Numbered from the stretch's first letter, positions 9,396 to 18,903 are shown. The stretch: DNA of 64,000 nucleotides from Pseudomonas sp. SCB32 (GCF_009189165.1 NZ_CP045118.1:5890001-5954000); one strand, 5' to 3'. The notes: generated by a model from the sequence alone, not told the origin. Translations and numbers: made by a program.

Positions 9396-10775
9396 ATGTC
9401 GGTACCCCAGAGTGCCGTTTCGCTTGAAGAAGCGAGTGAGTTCCTGAAGGAACACCCCGAGGTCCAGTTCGTCGACCTCCTAATCGCAGATATGAACGGT
9501 GTGGTTCGCGGTAAGCGCATCGAACGCACCAGCCTGCCCAAAGTCTATGAGAAGGGCATCAACCTCCCCGCCTCTCTCTTCGCTCTCGACATTACCGGCT
9601 CCACTGTAGAAAGCACCGGCCTCGGCCTGGACATTGGCGACGCGGACCGCGTCTGCTTCCCTATCCCCAACACCCTGTCCATGGAACCCTGGCAGAAGCG
9701 CCCCACCGCGCAGCTGCTGATGACCATGCACGAGATGGAAGAACGCGTGCCGTTCTTCGCCGACCCGCGTGAAGTGCTGCGCCAGGTGGTGCAGAAGTTC
9801 ACCGACATTGGCCTGACCATCGTTGCGGCCTTCGAGCTCGAGTTCTACCTGATCGACCAGGAGAACGTGAACGGCCGTCCGCAGCCGCCGCGTTCGCCGA
9901 TCTCCGGCAAGCGTCCGCAATCGGTCCAGGTCTACTCCATCGACGACCTCGACGAGTACGCCGACTGCCTGCAGGACATCATCGACGGCGCCCGCGCCCA
10001 GGGCATCCCGGCCGACGCCATCGTCAAGGAAAGCGCCCCGGCACAGTTCGAAGTCAACCTGCACCACGTTGACGACGCCCTGAAGGCCTGCGACTACGCA
10101 GTCCTGCTCAAGCGCCTGATCAAGAACGTCGCGTACGACCACGAGATGGACTCGACCTTCATGGCCAAGCCCTACCCGGGCCAGGCTGGCAACGGTCTGC
10201 ACGTGCACGTCTCGCTGCTCGACAAGGACGGCAAGAACATCTTCACCAGCGAGGATCCCGAGCAGAACGCCGCGTTGCGCCACGCGATCGGCGGTGTGCT
10301 CGAGACCCTGCCGGCGTCGATGGCGTTCCTCTGCCCGAACGTCAACTCGTACCGCCGCTTCGGTTCGGCCTTCTTCGTGCCGAACGCACCGAGCTGGGGC
10401 CTGGACAACCGTACCGTTGCCCTGCGCGTTCCGACCGGCGCGGCGGAAGCAGTTCGCCTGGAGCACCGTGTCGCCGGCGCCGACGCCAACCCGTATCTGC
10501 TGCTGTCCGCCGTACTGGCCGGCATCCACCATGGCCTGACCAACCAGGTCGACCCCGGTGCGCCGATCGAAGGCAACGCCTACGAGCAGCTGGAGCAGAG
10601 CCTGCCGAACAACCTGCGCGATGCACTGCGCGAGCTGGACGACAGCGATGTAATGAACAAGTACATCAGCCCCGAGTACATCGACATCTTCGTCGCATGC
10701 AAGGAGCACGAGATGCAGGAGTTCGAGTATTCGATCTCCGACCTCGAGTACAACTGGTATCTGCATACCGTATAA
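9396..10775 (+). CDS. spuI: Glutamylpolyamine synthetase SpuI
   Basis: A 459-residue glutamine-synthetase-fold ligase of polyamine catabolism, paralogous to SpuB. It shows FELEFYLID, GNGLHVHVSL, NSYRRFGS and EHRVAGADANPYL, matching the GS catalytic core. The start ATG at 9396 is preceded by AAAGGTG. It is transcribed away from spuA and ends in a strong terminator, so it is probably monocistronic. Role inferred from the PAO1 gene at the same position. Confidence 0.93.
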   Translation: MSVPQSAVSLEEASEFLKEHPEVQFVDLLIADMNGVVRGKRIERTSLPKVYEKGINLPASLFALDITGSTVESTGLGLDIGDADRVCFPIPNTLSMEPWQKRPTAQLLMTMHEMEERVPFFADPREVLRQVVQKFTDIGLTIVAAFELEFYLIDQENVNGRPQPPRSPISGKRPQSVQVYSIDDLDEYADCLQDIIDGARAQGIPADAIVKESAPAQFEVNLHHVDDALKACDYAVLLKRLIKNVAYDHEMDSTFMAKPYPGQAGNGLHVHVSLLDKDGKNIFTSEDPEQNAALRHAIGGVLETLPASMAFLCPNVNSYRRFGSAFFVPNAPSWGLDNRTVALRVPTGAAEAVRLEHRVAGADANPYLLLSAVLAGIHHGLTNQVDPGAPIEGNAYEQLEQSLPNNLRDALRELDDSDVMNKYISPEYIDIFVACKEHEMQEFEYSISDLEYNWYLHTV

Positions 10776-10785
10776 GTGGTAAATG

Positions 10786-10810
10786 AAACGCCGGCCTCGT
10801 GCCGGCGTTT
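10786..10810 (+). terminator. Rho-independent terminator of spuI
   Basis: A 10-bp stem (AAACGCCGGC at 10786-10795, GCCGGCGTTT at 10801-10810) with the loop CTCGT, followed by CTTTG, 10 bases after the spuI stop. Confidence 0.85.
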
Positions 10811-11016
10811 CTTTGTGCCTCTGGCACATCCCGGAGACAGCGACATCGCAACGGCGAGGAGGGGCGCCGCGGCGACCCATGTCCGCATCTCCTTTCTGCT
10901 CGCGATGCCTCTATCCGCCCGCCCGGGCGCCCATCGCTTTCGTCGTGCTTTGCTGTTGCGCCATCAGCGGCCCCGGCCGCACCCGCTGACATGTGGTCAT
11001 ATCAGGGAGATTGCCA

Positions 11017-12078
11017 ATGCCACGCCTGTACGCCTTGATGCTGTTGCTGCTGTGCCCGTTGTCCGGATGGGCCGACCAGGTCATCCGTGTCTACAACTGG
11101 AACGACTACATCGCCCCCGAAGTGCTCAAGGACTTCGAAAAGGACACGGGCGTGCGCGTCGAGTACCACACCTACAGCACCGACGAAGAACTCCTCAAGG
11201 CCCTGGACCAGGGCGAGCACATCGACGTCGCGGTGCCCTCCCACAACGACCTGCCGGCACTGATCCGCAAGAAGCTGATCCAGCCGCTGGACTTCGCCAA
11301 ACTCCCCAACCGCAGTCACCTGGACAGCCAATTGCTGAGCAAACTGGCCGCGGTCGACCTGAACAACCAGCACGCCGTGCCCTACCTGTGGGGCGCGGTG
11401 GGCCTGGCGATCAACGAGCCGGCGGCCGAGAAGGCCTACGGCGGCAAACTGCCGGACAGCTGGAGCCTGCTGTTCGACCCGCAGCAGAGCCAGCGCCTGA
11501 AAAGTTGCGGCATGAGCATGCTGGACGCACCGGATGAAGCCTTCTCGGTGCTGATGAACTACCAGGGCCGCAACTTCGCCCGCAGCGCACCGTCGCAGAT
11601 CCGCCGCGCCGGCGAGGTACTCACCCAGCTGCGCCCGAACCTGCGTTACATCGACAGCGAGCGCTACATCCAGGACCTCAACAGCGGCAAGCTGTGCGTC
11701 GCCATGGCCTGGGTCGGCGATGCACTGAACGCCGCCAATGCCGGCCAGCCAGTGCGCTTCGTGGTCCCGCAGGAAGGCTCGGTGCTGTTCATCGACAACC
11801 TGGTGATCCCTACCTCCGCCGAGCAGCCGGACCTCGCACACAAGTTCATCGACTACCTGATGCAGCCCAAGGTCGCCGCGCAGATCACTGCAGCCACCCT
11901 GTACCCCAACGGCAACAAGGACTCCGCGCAGTTCCTCGACGCCGCCCTGCGCGACCAGCCCGGCCTCTACCCCGACCAGGAAACCAAGCGCCGCCTGTTC
12001 GCCCTGGAAACCGCACCGGAGAAGACCGCGCCGGTCATCACCGAAGTCTGGGGCAAACTCCGCGCCGGCGGCAGCTGA
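11017..12078 (+). CDS. PotF-like periplasmic polyamine-binding protein
   Basis: A 353-residue solute-binding protein with a short signal peptide (MPRLYALMLLLLCPLSGWA) and the PotF hallmark VIRVYNWNDYIAPEV at the mature N-terminus. The ATG at 11017 has GGGAG 7 bases upstream, better than the ATG at 10993. No permease or ATPase follows, so it probably feeds the SpuFGH importer or acts as a sensor. It is followed after 55 bases by a TetR gene, giving a likely two-gene unit. The gene order fits PAO1 PA0295. The ligand is unknown; agmatine is a guess from the neighbours. Confidence 0.85.
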   Translation: MPRLYALMLLLLCPLSGWADQVIRVYNWNDYIAPEVLKDFEKDTGVRVEYHTYSTDEELLKALDQGEHIDVAVPSHNDLPALIRKKLIQPLDFAKLPNRSHLDSQLLSKLAAVDLNNQHAVPYLWGAVGLAINEPAAEKAYGGKLPDSWSLLFDPQQSQRLKSCGMSMLDAPDEAFSVLMNYQGRNFARSAPSQIRRAGEVLTQLRPNLRYIDSERYIQDLNSGKLCVAMAWVGDALNAANAGQPVRFVVPQEGSVLFIDNLVIPTSAEQPDLAHKFIDYLMQPKVAAQITAATLYPNGNKDSAQFLDAALRDQPGLYPDQETKRRLFALETAPEKTAPVITEVWGKLRAGGS

Positions 12079-12133
12079 CTTGCCGAGCACCCCGGAGCTG
12101 GCGTCCAATAACCGCCCAGCTCCGGAGGTCGAC

Positions 12134-12769
12134 ATGCCCGCTCCCACCCGCAAGCCCCGCGCCAGTAGCCAGGCGCGCATCGCCGTGATCCTCGACGCCG
12201 CCCGTGCGCAGCTGGCCGAGGGCGGTGCGGCGAGCCTGTCGATCTACGCGGTGGCCGAGCGCGCACAGATTCCGCCCTCCTCCGTCTACCACTTCTTTCC
12301 CAGCGTGCCGACCCTGCTCCAGGGACTGACCAGCGACGTCCATGCCGCCTTCCGCGCCTGCCTCGAACAACCCGTGGACCACGCCGCCCTACGCGACTGG
12401 CGCGATCTCGCACGACTGGTCGAGCAGCGCACGCTCGCTGTGTATGCGGGCGACGCCGCCGCGCGCCAACTGATCCTCGCCAGCCACGGCCTCGCCGAAG
12501 TCACCCAGGCCGACAGCCAGCACGACGTGCAGCTGGGCCAGGCCATGCGCGAGCTGTTCGAGCGTCACTTCGAGCTGCCGCCGCTGCCGCAGGACCTTGA
12601 AGTGTTCAGCCTGGCCATCGAACTGGGCGACCGCGTCTACGCCCTCTCCGTGCAGCGCCACGGGCAGATCACCGAACGCCTGGCCGAAGAAGGCATGCGG
12701 GTGATCGACGCCTATCTCTCGCTGTACCTGCCGCCCTGCCTGCCGAAACGGCCAGCACCCCAGCAATAA
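12134..12769 (+). CDS. aguR: TetR-family regulator, AguR-like
   Basis: A 211-residue one-domain repressor. The N-terminal helix-turn-helix (SLSIYAVAERAQIPPSSVYHFF) is typical TetR; the C-terminal part is a helical ligand domain. The start at 12134 has GGAGG 5 bases upstream. It precedes aguA, and in PAO1 the equivalent gene controls agmatine deiminase expression, so agmatine or a carbamoylputrescine-type inducer is likely. Candidate operators lie immediately downstream, before aguA. The symbol is by position and family. Confidence 0.75.
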   Translation: MPAPTRKPRASSQARIAVILDAARAQLAEGGAASLSIYAVAERAQIPPSSVYHFFPSVPTLLQGLTSDVHAAFRACLEQPVDHAALRDWRDLARLVEQRTLAVYAGDAAARQLILASHGLAEVTQADSQHDVQLGQAMRELFERHFELPPLPQDLEVFSLAIELGDRVYALSVQRHGQITERLAEEGMRVIDAYLSLYLPPCLPKRPAPQQ

Positions 12770-12770
12770 T

Positions 12771-12845
12771 CGATTTTTATCCGATATATATCCGGATATT
12801 CGGTCGAAATATTTCTCATACGCCCTTCATAAACCGATTTTTATC
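12771..12845 (+). promoter_or_regulatory. Candidate operator cluster upstream of aguA
   Basis: The 11-mer CGATTTTTATC occurs at 12771-12781 and again at 12835-12845. The second copy is part of a dyad (CCGAT, TTTT, ATCGG). Between them is a perfect 12-bp palindrome, ATATCCGGATAT, at 12788-12799. The clustering just after the TetR gene and before aguA suggests regulator binding sites. The rest of the 275-base gap holds a REP half-element and no gene. Confidence 0.5.
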
Positions 12846-12960
12846 GGCTATAAATTCTCTCATCCGGGGAGAAGACCGACGCGGCGCCACGACTGCAGAC
12901 TTATACTGGCCGCTCGCGACACAAGGCGGCGACGCCCTCCCGAATGACACAACCCACTGC

Positions 12961-12991
12961 GTAGGATGGGTGGAGCGCAGCGATACCCATC
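12961..12991 (+). repeat. Half REP-like element (gtaggatggg family)
   Basis: Starts GTAGGATGGGTGGAGCGCAG and runs to ACCCAT, nearly identical to each arm of the palindrome at 61902-61982. Only one arm is present here. Confidence 0.75.
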
Positions 12992-13044
12992 GATAAGTAT
13001 CAGCATCGCGCCCATCCGTCGAAGCCCTCACCAAGGATCGCCCC

Positions 13045-14154
13045 ATGACCACTCTGACCAGCACTCCCCGCGCCGATGGCTTCCGCATGCCGGCGGAATG
13101 GGAACCCCACACCCAGACCTGGATGGTCTGGCCCGAGCGTCCGGACAACTGGCGCCTGGGCGGCAAGCCCGCGCAGGCGGCGTTCAGCGCCGTGGCGCGC
13201 GCCATCGCCCGCTTCGAACCGGTGACCATCGGTGTGTCCGCCGGGCAGTACGAAAACGCCCGCGCCCAGCTGGCCGATGCGAGCAACATCCGCGTGGTGG
13301 AAATCAGCAACGACGACGCCTGGGTGCGCGACACCGGCCCGACCTTCGTCACCAATAACAGCGGTGAAGTGCGCGGCGTGGACTGGACCTTCAATGCCTG
13401 GGGCGGCCTGGAAGGCGGCCTGTACTTCCCCTGGCACCGCGATGACCAGGTGGCGAGCAAGATCCTCGGCACCGAGCGTTGCGATGGCTACCGTACCGAG
13501 GGCTTCGTGCTCGAAGGTGGCTCCATCCACGTGGATGGTGAAGGCACCGTGATCACCACCGAGGAGTGCCTGCTCAACCACAACCGCAACCCGCACCTGT
13601 CGCGCGAGGAGATTGAAGCCAACCTGCGCGATCACCTGGCAATCGACACCGTTATCTGGCTGCCGGATGGCCTGTTCAACGACGAGACCGACGGCCACGT
13701 GGACAACTTCTGCTGCTACGTGCGTCCGGGCGAAGTCCTGCTGGCCTGGACCGATGACGTCAACGACCCGAACTACGCGCGCTGCCAGGCCGCCATGCGC
13801 GTGCTGGAAACCGCCCGCGACGCCAAGGGCCGCCAACTGACCGTGCACAAGATCGTCATCCCCGGCCCGATCCACGCCACCGAAGCCGAGTGCGAACACA
13901 TCGACCTGGTGATCGGCACCCAGCCGCGCGATCCGTCGATCCGCCTGGCCGGCTCCTACGTCAACTTCCTGATCGTCAACGGCGGCATCATCGCCCCGCG
14001 CTTCGACGATCCGGCGGATGCCGAGGCCGAGGCCACCTTGAAGCGCATCTTCCCCGAGCACGAAGTGGTGATGGTGCCGGGCCGCGAGATCCTCCTGGGT
14101 GGCGGCAACATCCACTGCATCACCCAGCAGCAGCCGGCGCCGCAGAAGCGCTGA
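13045..14154 (+). CDS. aguA: Agmatine deiminase AguA
   Basis: A 369-residue guanidino-modifying enzyme (peptidyl-arginine-deiminase-like fold) converting agmatine to N-carbamoylputrescine and ammonia. The catalytic cysteine is C358 in the C-terminal [13 protein letters not shown]. Other active-site segments are WVRDTGPTF (Asp), [12 protein letters not shown] (Glu) and DGHVDNF (His/Asp). The ATG at 13045 has AAGGA 7 bases upstream. In PAO1 aguB, which hydrolyses the product, adjoins aguA; here nothing of the kind lies on either side. Confidence 0.96.
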   Translation: MTTLTSTPRADGFRMPAEWEPHTQTWMVWPERPDNWRLGGKPAQAAFSAVARAIARFEPVTIGVSAGQYENARAQLADASNIRVVEISNDDAWVRDTGPTFVTNNSGEVRGVDWTFNAWGGLEGGLYFPWHRDDQVASKILGTERCDGYRTEGFVLEGGSIHVDGEGTVITTEECLLNHNRNPHLSREEIEANLRDHLAIDTVIWLPDGLFNDETDGHVDNFCCYVRPGEVLLAWTDDVNDPNYARCQAAMRVLETARDAKGRQLTVHKIVIPGPIHATEAECEHIDLVIGTQPRDPSIRLAGSYVNFLIVNGGIIAPRFDDPADAEAEATLKRIFPEHEVVMVPGREILLGGGNIHCITQQQPAPQKR

Positions 14155-14172
14155 TTCGCTGAAGGAAGAAGA

Positions 14173-14204
14173 AAGGCCGTCGCTCCCAGCGGAGCGACGG
14201 CCTT
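14173..14204 (+). terminator. Rho-independent terminator of aguA
   Basis: A 14-bp perfect stem (AAGGCCGTCGCTCC at 14173-14186, GGAGCGACGGCCTT at 14191-14204), 4-base loop, then TTT. It starts 19 bases after the aguA stop. Confidence 0.9.
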
Positions 14205-14223
14205 TTTCATTGCATGGAAAAAC

Positions 14224-14331
14224 CTGTAGGAGCTGGCCGCGCCCGCGATCCGCGAGCAGGGCTCACGGAGACAGAAGCTCGCGGATGCACGGACTTTGTG
14301 CGCGAATCGCGGGCATGGTCCTCTCCTACAG
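14224..14331. repeat. REP-type palindromic element
   Basis: Outer arms CTGTAGGAG (14224-14232) and CTCCTACAG (14323-14331), and inner arms GCCCGCGAT (14241-14249) and ATCGCGGGC (14306-14314). This is the usual Pseudomonas gtaggagc REP architecture, lying between convergent aguA and the porin gene. Confidence 0.75.
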
Positions 14332-14343
14332 CATCACGCGCAC

Positions 14344-15708
14344 TTACAGCAGCGGAATGCTGTAACTGACGATCAGGCGGTTCTCGTCCTGATCGCGCTG
14401 GCTGGCGGAGCCAGGGGTGCTGGCCGCCGGCAGGCCACTGCGCAGGGACGCGTTCTTCCAGGCGAAGCCCAGGCCCTTCAGACCACCGTCCGGTACCACG
14501 TAACCCAGGCTGATGTCCCGCTCCCACTCGCTCTGGTTGCCGTAGGCCGTATCAATATTGTCGCCACGCAGGTAAAGGGTCTGGAAGCTCAGGCCCGGCA
14601 CACCGAGCGCAGCGAAGTCATAGGCATAGCGTGCCTGCCAGGTGCGCTCGCCGGCATGCTGGAACTTGCCGATCTGCACGTCGGTGGTGAGGTAGGTGGA
14701 CGCGCCGTCGCCATCATTGATGAATGGGAAATCGCTGTCGCCGGACAGCATCTGGTGCCCTGCGCTGAAACTGTGGCCCTTGATGGCGTAGGTGAAAAGA
14801 CCGCTGACGACCTGGTTGTCCACCTTGCCCTTGGTGATGCCGTTACCGTAGTAGCCGGTGGAGTAGTAGGCGGGGTCATTGCCGTTCTTGCCGTCGCTGC
14901 TGCTGTGGAAGTAGCGCAGGTCACTCTTGAGCACGCCCTCACCGAGTTCCCAGTTGTGCTGCAGGCCGAGGAAGTTCTGTTTGTAGAAGTCCTTCAGGTT
15001 GCCGTAGTAGTACTGCAGGACGGTGTCCTTGCCGACCTTGTAATCACCCCCGGCGTAGTAGAACTTGTTGGTGAACTCACCGGTTTGTGCGTTGTTGGCG
15101 CCGGCGATCGACAGCCCCTGGTCGGAGTTGCTGGAGTTGCGGCCCTTCATGTGTTCGAGCTGGCCGCCGACGAGTGTCAGATCCTTGAACTCGCTGGACG
15201 TGACCTGACCACCACTGAAGGTCTGCGGCAGCAGGCGGCCATCGTTGTAGGTCACCACCGGCAGCTTGGGTTGCAGGGTGCCGTAGCGCAGTTCGGTGGC
15301 CGACACCTTGGCCTTGCCGGTCAGCCCCAGGCTGGAGAAGTCGTCCACCGCCCGGCCGTCGCTGTCCGTGGGGAACACGGTTCCGCCGAACGCCTTGCCT
15401 TGCGGGTTGTAGTGCTTGCCCTTACCACTATCGAGCTTGACGCCAAGCAGGCCGAGGGCGTCGACACCGAACCCGACAGTACCGTCGGTGTAGCCGGAGT
15501 TGTAGTTGAGCATGAAGCCCTGCCCCCACTCTTCCTGCTTGCTCGGCGGGGCGCCGCCGTTGCGATTGTCGGTGTTGATATAGAAGTTGCGCAGGCCGAG
15601 GTTGGCCTTGCTGTCCTCGATGAAACCCTCGGCGCAAACGGATTGCGCCAGACCGGCAGCGGCGATGGCGACAGCCAGGCTCGAATGCTTGAGCGTTCGG
15701 TAGTTCAT
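14344..15708 (-). CDS. oprE: OprD-family outer-membrane porin (OprE-like)
   Basis: A 454-residue porin with signal peptide (MNYRTLKHSSLAVAIAAAGL, cleaved near CAEG), then GFIEDSKANLGLRNFYINTD, the OprD/OprE family start of the mature barrel. It ends in alternating hydrophobic residues (RLIVSYSIPLL), typical of a last beta strand for Bam insertion. The start at 15708 has GGGGA upstream. The 452-residue paralogue at 16246-17604 is very similar throughout. From position beside aguA it matches PAO1 oprE. Substrate unknown; small amino or organic acids are usual for the family. Confidence 0.88.
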   Translation of the reverse strand: MNYRTLKHSSLAVAIAAAGLAQSVCAEGFIEDSKANLGLRNFYINTDNRNGGAPPSKQEEWGQGFMLNYNSGYTDGTVGFGVDALGLLGVKLDSGKGKHYNPQGKAFGGTVFPTDSDGRAVDDFSSLGLTGKAKVSATELRYGTLQPKLPVVTYNDGRLLPQTFSGGQVTSSEFKDLTLVGGQLEHMKGRNSSNSDQGLSIAGANNAQTGEFTNKFYYAGGDYKVGKDTVLQYYYGNLKDFYKQNFLGLQHNWELGEGVLKSDLRYFHSSSDGKNGNDPAYYSTGYYGNGITKGKVDNQVVSGLFTYAIKGHSFSAGHQMLSGDSDFPFINDGDGASTYLTTDVQIGKFQHAGERTWQARYAYDFAALGVPGLSFQTLYLRGDNIDTAYGNQSEWERDISLGYVVPDGGLKGLGFAWKNASLRSGLPAASTPGSASQRDQDENRLIVSYSIPLL

Positions 15709-16192
15709 TGCAGTTCCCCATGACATGTTCGTGCAGTGCGCCATCGGCAGGCAGCCAGCGAAATTCGCGGTGCAATGGATGACGGCATTCCTGATCACGA
15801 CGGAAGTGGGGAGGAGTGGCAGTCGACGCAGGCAAAGGGCCGTGTGGCGGTCTGCGCTGGATCGTCGGTCCGCCGATGGCCGGCGGTACTCGATCATCGA
15901 GGCGCATTGCGGGCGGCATCCGCTTCGTCACCCGTCACCGGAAGGCGTGGTCCATGCCTTTCCCCGGTCCGCGCGAGCGGCGCCACGATAAGAGAAGGCC
16001 GGAGGACAAGAGGGAAATCCGCCGGCGATTGGACGCCTGTTGCGGGATATTTGACCCTGCTCACGCTCGGATTTTTCGAAAGGCACGAGCCGGCCCGGGA
16101 GTGAATAGGAAGTATCCGAGAATACGCGGCAGAACACCGATCAGATCGAGGAATTCCCCCGCGAAGACCGCCCCGGTATGCCTCGGACCTTC
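15709..16192. other. Intergenic region upstream of the first porin
   Basis: About 480 bases between the two porin genes. It must hold the promoter of the left porin. I see no convincing -10/-35 pair, no FNR/Anr-type TTGAT-N4-ATCAA box, and no gene. Confidence 0.5.
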
Positions 16193-16226
16193 AAAAAAAG
16201 CCGCCGCCTCTTGCGAGGCCGGCGGC
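16193..16226 (-). terminator. Rho-independent terminator of the second porin
   Basis: On the minus strand a GC stem (left arm 16200-16210, right arm 16215-16226, one bulged base, loop GCAA) is followed by seven T residues, 20 bases after the stop of the 16246-17604 porin. Confidence 0.9.
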
Positions 16227-16245
16227 CCTTGTCAGCCCGCGAACG

Positions 16246-17604
16246 TTACAGCAGCGGGATGGTGTAGCTGACGATCAGACGGTTCTCGTCCTGGTCACGC
16301 TGGGTCGCCGTGCCCTTGCCTTCGACCGGCAGGCCGCTGCGCAGGGCCGCGTTCTTCCAGGTGAAGCCCAGGCCCTTGAAGGTGCCATCCGGGATTACGT
16401 AGGCCAGGGAAATGTCACGCTCCCATTCGCTCTTGTCGCCGTACTTGGTGTCGATATTGTCGCCATGCAGGTACAGGGTCTGGAAGGTCAGGCCCGGCAG
16501 GCCGGCCTGGGCGAAGTCATAGCCATAGCGGAGCTGCCAAGTGCGCTCACCGGCGCGCAGGAACTTGCCGATCTGCACGTCGGTGATCAGGTAGGCGGTG
16601 GCGCCGTCACCGTTGTTGATGAACGGGAAGTCGCTGTCGCCGCTGAGTTGCTGGTAGCCGGCAGCGAAGCTGTGACCGCTCAAGGTATAGGTGAACAGGC
16701 CGCTCCAGGCGCGGTTATCGACCTCGCCCTTGGTGACGCCGTTACCGTAGTAGCCGTTGGTGTAGTAGTTCTTGTCGTGGCCATTCTTGCCATCGTCGCT
16801 GCTGTGGAAGTAGCGCAGGTCGGATTTCAGCACGCCCGGACCGATGGCCCAGTTGTGCTGCAGGCCAAGGAAGTGCTGTTTGTAGAAGTCCTCCAGGTTG
16901 CCGTAGTAGTACTGCAGCGTCAGGTCCTTGGTCAGTTTGTAGTCGGCGCCGCCGTAGTAGAACTTGTTGACGAACTCGCCGGTGCGGGAGTTGTTGGCGC
17001 CGGCGATGGACAGCCCTTCGTTGTTGCTGGAGCTACGGCTCTTCATGTGCTCGAGCTGGCCACCGATCAGGGTCAGGTCCTTGAACTCGTTGGAAGTGAC
17101 CTGGCCGCCCTCGAAGGTCTGCGGCAGCAGGCGACCGTCGTTGTAGGTCACCACCGGCAGCTTCGGCAGCAGGGTGCCGTAGCGAAGTTCGGTGGCAGAA
17201 ACCTTCGCCTTGCCCGTCAGCCCCAGGCTGGAAAAGTCATCCACCGCGCGGCCATCGCTGTCAGTGGGGAAGACAGTACCGGAAAAGTTCGAGCCGGTCG
17301 GGTTGTAATGTGTGCCCTTGCCGCTGTCGAGACGAACCCCGAGCAGACCCAGCGCGTCGGCGCCGAAGCCGACGGTGCCCTGGGTGAAGCCGGAGGTGTA
17401 GTTGAGCAGGAAGCCCTGGCCCCACTCTTCCTGCTTGCTCGGCGCCGCGGTGCCGTTGCGGTTGTCGGTGTTGATGTAGAAGTTGCGCAGGGTGAGGCTG
17501 GCCTTGCTGTCCTCGACGAACCCGCCGGCAATGGCCGACTGGGCCAGGCCCGCGGCAGCGATGGCGAGCGCCAGGCCCGATTGCGTGAGAGTGCGGCTTT
17601 TCAT
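16246..17604 (-). CDS. OprD-family outer-membrane porin, tandem paralogue
   Basis: A 452-residue porin with signal peptide (MKSRTLTQSGLALAIAAAGL) and mature start GFVEDSKASLTLRNFYINTD. It ends RLIVSYTIPLL. The start at 17604 has GGGGAAATTCC upstream. It has its own terminator, so it is transcribed separately from the neighbouring porin. Differences from the paralogue cluster in loops (for example GEVDNRAWSGLFTYTLSGH against GKVDNQVVSGLFTYAIKGH). Either copy could be the true oprE orthologue. Confidence 0.87.
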   Translation of the reverse strand: MKSRTLTQSGLALAIAAAGLAQSAIAGGFVEDSKASLTLRNFYINTDNRNGTAAPSKQEEWGQGFLLNYTSGFTQGTVGFGADALGLLGVRLDSGKGTHYNPTGSNFSGTVFPTDSDGRAVDDFSSLGLTGKAKVSATELRYGTLLPKLPVVTYNDGRLLPQTFEGGQVTSNEFKDLTLIGGQLEHMKSRSSSNNEGLSIAGANNSRTGEFVNKFYYGGADYKLTKDLTLQYYYGNLEDFYKQHFLGLQHNWAIGPGVLKSDLRYFHSSDDGKNGHDKNYYTNGYYGNGVTKGEVDNRAWSGLFTYTLSGHSFAAGYQQLSGDSDFPFINNGDGATAYLITDVQIGKFLRAGERTWQLRYGYDFAQAGLPGLTFQTLYLHGDNIDTKYGDKSEWERDISLAYVIPDGTFKGLGFTWKNAALRSGLPVEGKGTATQRDQDENRLIVSYTIPLL

Positions 17605-18484
17605 TGGAATTTCCCCATTTATTGATCTTGGAAAACAGGCCATTCAGCGCAACAACTGACTCCCCCGGAGCCCGACCGAACGGCAAGCAGAGGCCACGGC
17701 GCGTACGAACACGCGCGGCTGCGATATTGGGTAGTGATGCAACGCGCCCCTAGACAGGGGTGATGCGCCGGCAAGCAGGCGGGAAGGCAACAGCTGAAAG
17801 GGACGGCATGGGTCTGTTCTCGTGTCTTGTTGTCGTGGCGATGCGCGGGGCATGCGTCACTGGCTAGGCAATCCCCAGGCCAACCGGCCTTGCCTACCCG
17901 ATCTCCCCGCCAAATCTGTCCTTCAGACTTGTCGGCGGATCTTTTCCTTCAGACCACTAAGCGGGAAACCGCCATGAACATCGTCCATTCTGGCGGGAAA
18001 CCGCCACCCCAGCCGCACTTTCCAACCGTCCTCGCGACAGCGCTGGGGCAACGATAAAAGAAGCTTTATAAATCAAAAAAGAATTAATTATTACTATATG
18101 ATTACTTTTCGGAATATAAGGTAGCACGCCGATACCGCTCAGGGCTGCACCACTGACGAGGTACCTCTGTTGGGCGAGTCGCATGAACAATGGGGTTTCC
18201 CGAGGAATTCTCCGCAGACTCAATGCGCGTCGATGACGCCCAATCCGGTACTGCCACACAGGCAGCGTCAGCCATTTCCCAAGAGCCTGCGGGATGCGGC
18301 GGAAGCCGCTCCATCTCATGGAATCGAACTCACCACGAAAGATAAAGTAGCGGCATATTTCCGACAGTACACTGCGTATTGCAGGCAATTACCTGCATGA
18401 TCTTCTTGCGTACACATCACAGAACTTGATCCAGAAGTGCCGAACGGCGTGGATCAGAAAGGAGTTTCAACAGAATCAAAAGAC
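17605..18484. other. Long intergenic region with an AT-rich tract
   Basis: About 880 bases without a gene I can support. The first 350 bases precede the porin and should contain its promoter. Bases about 18050-18125 are strikingly AT-rich for this genome, marking the left end of the accessory region. Frames of 76 codons (18170-18400, plus) and 143 codons (17957-18388, minus) show no recognisable domain and no good ribosome site. Confidence 0.5.
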
Positions 18485-18518
18485 GCGGGCCGGATGGGGT
18501 GCAACCCATCCAGCCCGC
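18485..18518 (+). promoter_or_regulatory. Hairpin in the leader of the small frameshifted gene
   Basis: GCGGGC (18485-18490) pairs with GCCCGC (18513-18518), and GGATGGG (18492-18498) with CCCATCC (18505-18511), with one mismatch and a 6-base loop. It lies 30 bases before the ATG at 18549. It could be the terminator of an upstream transcript (but no T-run) or a leader structure. Confidence 0.4.
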
Positions 18519-18548
18519 TAACCACAAGCAGCTAAACAGGAGCTGACC

Positions 18549-18871
18549 ATGGCTGACGCCAATCATACGTCACACCCGTCCACACGTCCCGACGCCCAAG
18601 GCTTTACCCCGCTGGCGACACGTCATAACACAGCCATTTCCCGCGTGACGCGACGCTGTACCTGAAAACGGACGCGCCTGCCGAAGCGTTGTATGACGCA
18701 GCGGAAGATCGGCTGAGCGCGGTCATCGAGCTGCTGGCCGTGCTGGAGTTGGCCGAGCTGAACTGCTCGCCCTGCCTCAATCTCTTCAGGATCAGCCGTG
18801 CGCTGTTGCTGCTGGCGTCCGATGCGCAGTCGTTGTATCAGGCGGACCATGAGCAGAGGCTCAGGCGCTGA
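18549..18871 (+). pseudogene. Small hypothetical gene broken by a -1 frameshift
   Basis: The ATG at 18549, with AGGAGCTGACC upstream, starts MADANHTSHPSTRPDAQGF and stops after 38 codons at 18665. The -1 frame, entered near 18625-18640, continues HFPRDATLYLKTDAPAEALYDAAEDRLSAVIELLAVLE to a stop at 18871, just before a strong terminator. Together this gives a roughly 106-residue protein of the kind common in Pseudomonas (it resembles the short DUF3077/DUF6124-type proteins, a tentative match). A sequencing error or programmed shift cannot be excluded. Confidence 0.5.
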
Positions 18872-18903
18872 CAGCGTGAACTGAATCCCCACGGAAATCC
18901 CCA

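Noticed and set aside
17957..18388. 143-codon minus-strand frame in the AT-rich gap
   Set aside because: No recognisable domain, no ribosome site, and it crosses a base-composition change. Treated as non-coding.
18170..18400. 76-codon plus-strand frame
   Set aside because: No clear ribosome site or family. It probably occurs by chance.
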